This document shows, one piece after another, positions 5,906 to 7,641 of a stretch of 7,641 bases of DNA; within the stretch, counting starts at the first letter, position 1; each line of letters begins with the position of its first letter. Location: the NCBI GenBank assembly GCA_964369265.1, contig CAYJEV010000081.1, positions 1 through 7,641 on the forward strand, read 5' to 3'. The translations under genes and the position numbers were made by a program. The notes beneath the pieces were generated by a model. That model had not been told where the DNA came from, did no database searches, and saw only the letters and a program-made list of their open reading frames with translations. The DNA is from DAMCAP01 sp964369265. Lineage in GTDB: Bacteria; Bacillota; Clostridia; Oscillospirales; Ruminococcaceae.

Positions 5906-6133
5906 CTATTCAATATCATAAACCTTATACATTTCCTCAGAAATATTATTTTGGTTTAGCAGATCTAAAGCCGCCTCTTTGTCGGTTGGGTCAATTTTAA
6001 GGGATATACCGCAAGCTTCTGTTATGCTTCTTGGTGTTGGCATAACGGCGTATTTAAGCTTTCCTTTTAGAAAGGATTGTACAGCCATTGCTGTATGTGT
6101 GTTAACAAAGGAAATAACGCTGTATCTAATCAT
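5906..6133 (-). CDS. DUF3343 family protein, putative Se/S carrier
   Basis: This is a 75-aa soluble protein of the DUF3343 family (Pfam 'putative Se/S carrier protein-like'). The family pattern is visible: an N-terminal strand (YSVISF), then MPTPRSITEACGISLKI at 31-47 containing the conserved cysteine C41. The family is associated by gene neighbourhood with selenium or sulfur-transfer genes and the cysteine may carry a persulfide or selenide; the biochemical role is not settled. Its ATG overlaps the yedF stop by one base (TAATG), with CACCTT/AAGGTG at 6145-6150 as an internal ribosome binding site 11 nt upstream. Expression is therefore expected to be coupled to yedF. Length is normal for the family. 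Confidence 0.85.
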   Translation of the reverse strand: MIRYSVISFVNTHTAMAVQSFLKGKLKYAVMPTPRSITEACGISLKIDPTDKEAALDLLNQNNISEEMYKVYDIE

Positions 6134-6720
6134 TATGGCTTTATCACCTTGCCTGTCTTTTGCATTTTTGTAACTATCTCGTACATATTTCCAACTTTAC
6201 CAACTTTATTTTTTAGAGAGAAGAAATTTAGGCAAGCGCCACAAACCACAACCTCAACGCCTTTATTCTCGAGCTCTTTTAAATGCTCAATAACCTGCTC
6301 ATTTTCGCAGGCAAGCTTAACTCCGCCGTTCATAAAGCAGATTGAGCTTGGAAGGTCTTCGCTTTCTGTTAGTGTGTAGAAGAACATTGTCATCAATGTT
6401 GCGCCTAATTCGTCATTGCCGTTCCCAACAAATTCAGAGCCACAAAACACAACATAGTCGTTTGTCGTTTTAGCTAGTACAGCCTGCCCTTCTGTTTTAT
6501 CAGCAACAGCTCCCTCAAACAGCACAGACACCTCAAATATATCGCCAACAGCTGCAACTTCTGCTTTGCCTCCTAAATTTTCAGCAAAACGTGTTAGGTT
6601 TTCGCAAGCAGTTTCATTATCAACCTTAACAAGCAGGCTTCTCTCGCCATTATCATATTCCTTTTTTGTCATTATAACAGGCATTGGGCAGTTAAGCCCC
6701 ACTCCATTTACTACCTTCAT
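6133..6720 (-). CDS. yedF: Sulfurtransferase-like selenium metabolism protein YedF
   Basis: This 195-aa cytoplasmic protein has two domains. Residues 1-70 are a TusA/SirA-like domain with the signature GLNCPMPV (8-15), where C11 is the expected sulfur- or selenium-accepting cysteine. Residues about 88-190 are a DsrE-like domain (VVFCGSEFVGNGNDELGATLM, then the CGAC pair at C150 and C153). This architecture is that of the YedF family, which co-occurs with selenium-use genes such as selD; a direct role in selenium trafficking is proposed rather than proven. The start is fixed by GGAGAGGGG (6729-6737) 8 nt upstream. The stop overlaps the DUF3343 start. No selD, selA, selB or tRNA-Sec gene is seen in the window. 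Confidence 0.88.
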   Translation of the reverse strand: MKVVNGVGLNCPMPVIMTKKEYDNGERSLLVKVDNETACENLTRFAENLGGKAEVAAVGDIFEVSVLFEGAVADKTEGQAVLAKTTNDYVVFCGSEFVGNGNDELGATLMTMFFYTLTESEDLPSSICFMNGGVKLACENEQVIEHLKELENKGVEVVVCGACLNFFSLKNKVGKVGNMYEIVTKMQKTGKVIKP

Positions 6721-6728
6721 CTTTCAAA

Positions 6729-6737
6729 CCCCTCTCC
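6729..6737 (-). promoter_or_regulatory. RBS of yedF
   Basis: GGAGAGGGG on the minus strand lies 8 nt before the ATG at 6718-6720. It is a strong site that supports the chosen start, which also aligns with the beginning of the TusA-like domain. Confidence 0.75.
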
Positions 6738-6778
6738 ATCTATATCGTCACTATAATTTACATAATTATCTACAAAAT

Positions 6779-6806
6779 ATAATATCATAGTTTTTTGCCA
6801 TTTCAA
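6779..6806 (-). promoter_or_regulatory. Promoter for yedF operon
   Basis: TTGAAA (6801-6806) is followed after 16 bp by TATTAT (6779-6784), preceded by TGA as an extended -10. Transcription would start near 6771, giving a 50-nt leader. The layout (same -35, same spacing, extended -10) matches the promoter at 2390-2417. Confidence 0.62.
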
Positions 6807-6813
6807 AGAGAAA

Positions 6814-6836
6814 ATATATAGATTATTTCTATATAT
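6814..6836. promoter_or_regulatory. Palindrome upstream of the yedF promoter
   Basis: ATATATAGA (6814-6822) and TCTATATAT (6828-6836) are perfect inverted arms around TTATT. The palindrome ends 8 bp upstream of the -35 box, a usual place for an activator site. Its very low GC content makes chance occurrence more likely, so a regulator-binding role is only a suggestion. Confidence 0.35.
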
Positions 6837-6880
6837 CTAAGCGACTTATAGATAAAGTCTTAGCCTAAGTCTTAAAGTCC

Positions 6881-7167
6881 TTGTCCCTACCCTTGGCAAA
6901 AGATCAAATGACATAACCAAACCATATATCCCCACAAACCAGCGACCCACAAAAGCTGGCTGACGTTCTTTCGGTTTCAACTAAAGTAAATTCATTTTGT
7001 CTGTATTTTTCGTTTTTTAATCTCGCTATTATTTTTGTTTAAACATAAAATTTGTTCACGATGGCAATTGTAGTTTAAGGATATTGTACGCAGAGTGTTG
7101 ACTAAAGTATTGTGTAAGCGAAATATCGAAAAATACCAAAATGCACCAAACTGCTTGTCCCCACCCT
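6881..7167. repeat. Two copies of TTGTCCCYACCCT
   Basis: TTGTCCCTACCCT at 6881-6893 and TTGTCCCCACCCT at 7155-7167 agree at 12 of 13 bases. Each is followed by a related AATGACA (6914-6920 and 7194-7200). They look like two diverged copies of one short intergenic repeat; the right copy keeps a clear hairpin at 7182-7207. Confidence 0.5.
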
Positions 7168-7181
7168 CTCGTTGATTTTTG

Positions 7182-7207
7182 GTACTTTTGTTCAATGACA
7201 AAAGTAC
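7182..7207. repeat. Perfect inverted repeat, 9-bp arms
   Basis: GTACTTTTG (7182-7190) pairs with CAAAAGTAC (7199-7207) around TTCAATGA. It stands inside the repeat-rich region, 14 bp after the second TTGTCCCYACCCT copy, and is probably part of the same dispersed unit. Confidence 0.75.
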
Positions 7208-7298
7208 GAACACAACAAACTAGATGATACGCACGTTGTGGAAATGACAGCACAAAACTATATGTCATGTCAATCGTTCCTTGTAATGGTTGATTGTG

Positions 7299-7322
7299 CG
7301 ACGGTGCGTCGAGCGCCGCACC
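7299..7322. repeat. Overlapping, mutually exclusive hairpins
   Basis: CGACG (7299-7303) can pair with CGTCG (7307-7311), or GGTGCG (7303-7308) can pair with CGCACC (7317-7322). The second hairpin is followed by CTACTATTTTT, which gives it a terminator-like look on the plus strand. The block is GC-rich against an AT-rich background, as expected for a REP-like dispersed repeat. No gene follows on the plus strand within the window. Confidence 0.55.
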
Positions 7323-7399
7323 CTACTATTTTTGGAGCATCAATTTTTGGTGGTTGTTTATGGTCATACAAAACTATAAATGACATCGCAAGTTGTAGC

Positions 7400-7416
7400 G
7401 GCGACTATCAGTCGCC
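7400..7416. repeat. GGCGACT-ATC-AGTCGCC hairpin
   Basis: Perfect 7-bp arms around a 3-nt loop, followed by ATCTTAGTTTTT. It is compact and GC-rich, REP-like, and could act as a terminator for any plus-strand transcript. No credible plus-strand gene lies just upstream. Confidence 0.7.
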
Positions 7417-7450
7417 ATCTTAGTTTTTCGCTAATCTTATAGGTTTTTTG

Positions 7451-7481
7451 CCATCAAGGCTCCGCTCCGCTTACTTGATGG
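7451..7481. repeat. Inverted repeat with GCTCC-rich loop
   Basis: CCATCAAG (7451-7458) pairs perfectly with CTTGATGG (7474-7481) around a 15-nt loop that contains a tandem GCTCC. It lies 34 bp after the previous hairpin. Confidence 0.65.
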
Positions 7482-7522
7482 GTGGGTTCGGATAGTGCAT
7501 TCCTCTGTTTATGGTCTAGTTA

Positions 7523-7599
7523 AGCTTTCACATGAACACACCCCAGCTTTGTACGAACTTGAGGTTTTTATGCCTGTATTATTTTATGATGTGAAAGCT
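7523..7599. repeat. 11-bp inverted arms enclosing 55 bp
   Basis: AGCTTTCACAT (7523-7533) is the exact reverse complement of ATGTGAAAGCT (7589-7599). The right arm is followed by GTTTAGTTTTTT. The unit could be a small non-autonomous mobile element with terminal inverted repeats, or a short structured RNA ending in a terminator. No transposase or target duplication is visible. Confidence 0.6.
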
Positions 7600-7616
7600 G
7601 TTTAGTTTTTTAAGAA

Positions 7617-7641
7617 TTTCGCTTTCTGCGGAAAGCGCCAA
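7617..7641. repeat. 25-bp dispersed repeat, right copy
   Basis: This copy matches 49-73 at 23 of 25 bases and in the same orientation. Here the hairpin is intact: CGCTTT (7620-7625) pairs with AAAGCG (7632-7637) around CTGCGG. The repeat reaches the end of the window, so its full length is unknown. Confidence 0.8.

Larger units (their letters stand above)
6838..7641. other. Gene-free, repeat-rich intergenic stretch
   Basis: About 800 bp upstream of yedF contain no ORF with a ribosome binding site or a recognisable product. Short open frames here (for example 7238-7423 on the plus strand) run straight through hairpin repeats and look spurious. The stretch holds at least five distinct inverted repeats, several short direct repeats and the right copy of the 25-bp repeat. 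A gene could begin beyond the window's right end. Confidence 0.7.

Noticed and set aside
6992..7268. Two overlapping minus-strand open frames of about 70 codons
   Set aside because: They overlap each other in different frames, cross the 7182-7207 inverted repeat, and have neither recognisable domains nor convincing ribosome binding sites.
7238..7423. 61-codon open frame on the plus strand
   Set aside because: It has no ribosome binding site, runs through two GC-rich hairpin repeats and gives an unremarkable, cysteine-scattered product. It is most likely chance.
7484..7495. GGGTTCGGAT as a tRNA T-loop (considered because tRNA-Sec could sit near yedF)
   Set aside because: No matching acceptor, anticodon or D-arm pairing was found around it.

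Overview
The window suggests a low-GC Gram-positive anaerobe, most likely Clostridia/Eubacteriales. The support is AT-rich DNA, strong GGAG-type ribosome binding sites, a YedF plus DUF3343 (putative Se/S carrier) pair, a DacF-like penicillin-binding protein and many short hairpin repeats between genes. This placement is inferred from gene families and composition. No rRNA, tRNA or CRISPR array is visible.

Layout. Positions 1-172 hold no gene but a cluster of palindromes and one copy of a 25-bp repeat. Positions 173-2266 (minus strand) are a two-gene unit: a membrane-anchored S11-type D-Ala-D-Ala carboxypeptidase homologue whose three catalytic motifs are all altered, followed 12 bp later by a TauE/SafE permease. 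A good promoter (TTGAAA, 16 bp, TGG-TATAAT) and a hairpin-containing leader lie at 2267-2417. Positions 2447-3589 (minus) are a divergent aspartate kinase whose ribosome binding site is buried in a 14-bp hairpin. Upstream of it, an MFS transporter (3654-4865, minus) reads the same way. A 347-bp divergent regulatory region follows, then a 202-aa protein I do not recognise (5213-5821, plus) with its own promoter and terminator. Converging on it is the yedF/DUF3343 operon (5906-6720, minus). The last 920 bp (6721-7641) hold the yedF promoter and then a repeat-rich stretch with no credible gene. It ends in a second copy of the 25-bp repeat seen near position 50.

How the genes may work together. 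YedF and the DUF3343 protein are translationally coupled and probably handle a sulfur- or selenium-linked cysteine persulfide/selenide step. The partner genes usually expected (selD and similar) are not in this window. The carboxypeptidase-like protein and TauE/SafE permease share a transcript, which is the most unexpected pairing here because the first protein looks catalytically dead. The MFS transporter and aspartate kinase could be co-transcribed. The hairpin between them could block kinase translation, end transcription, or both. I see no single named defence or mobile system. The best leads are the pseudo-carboxypeptidase/TauE unit, the hairpin over the kinase start, and the repeat island.
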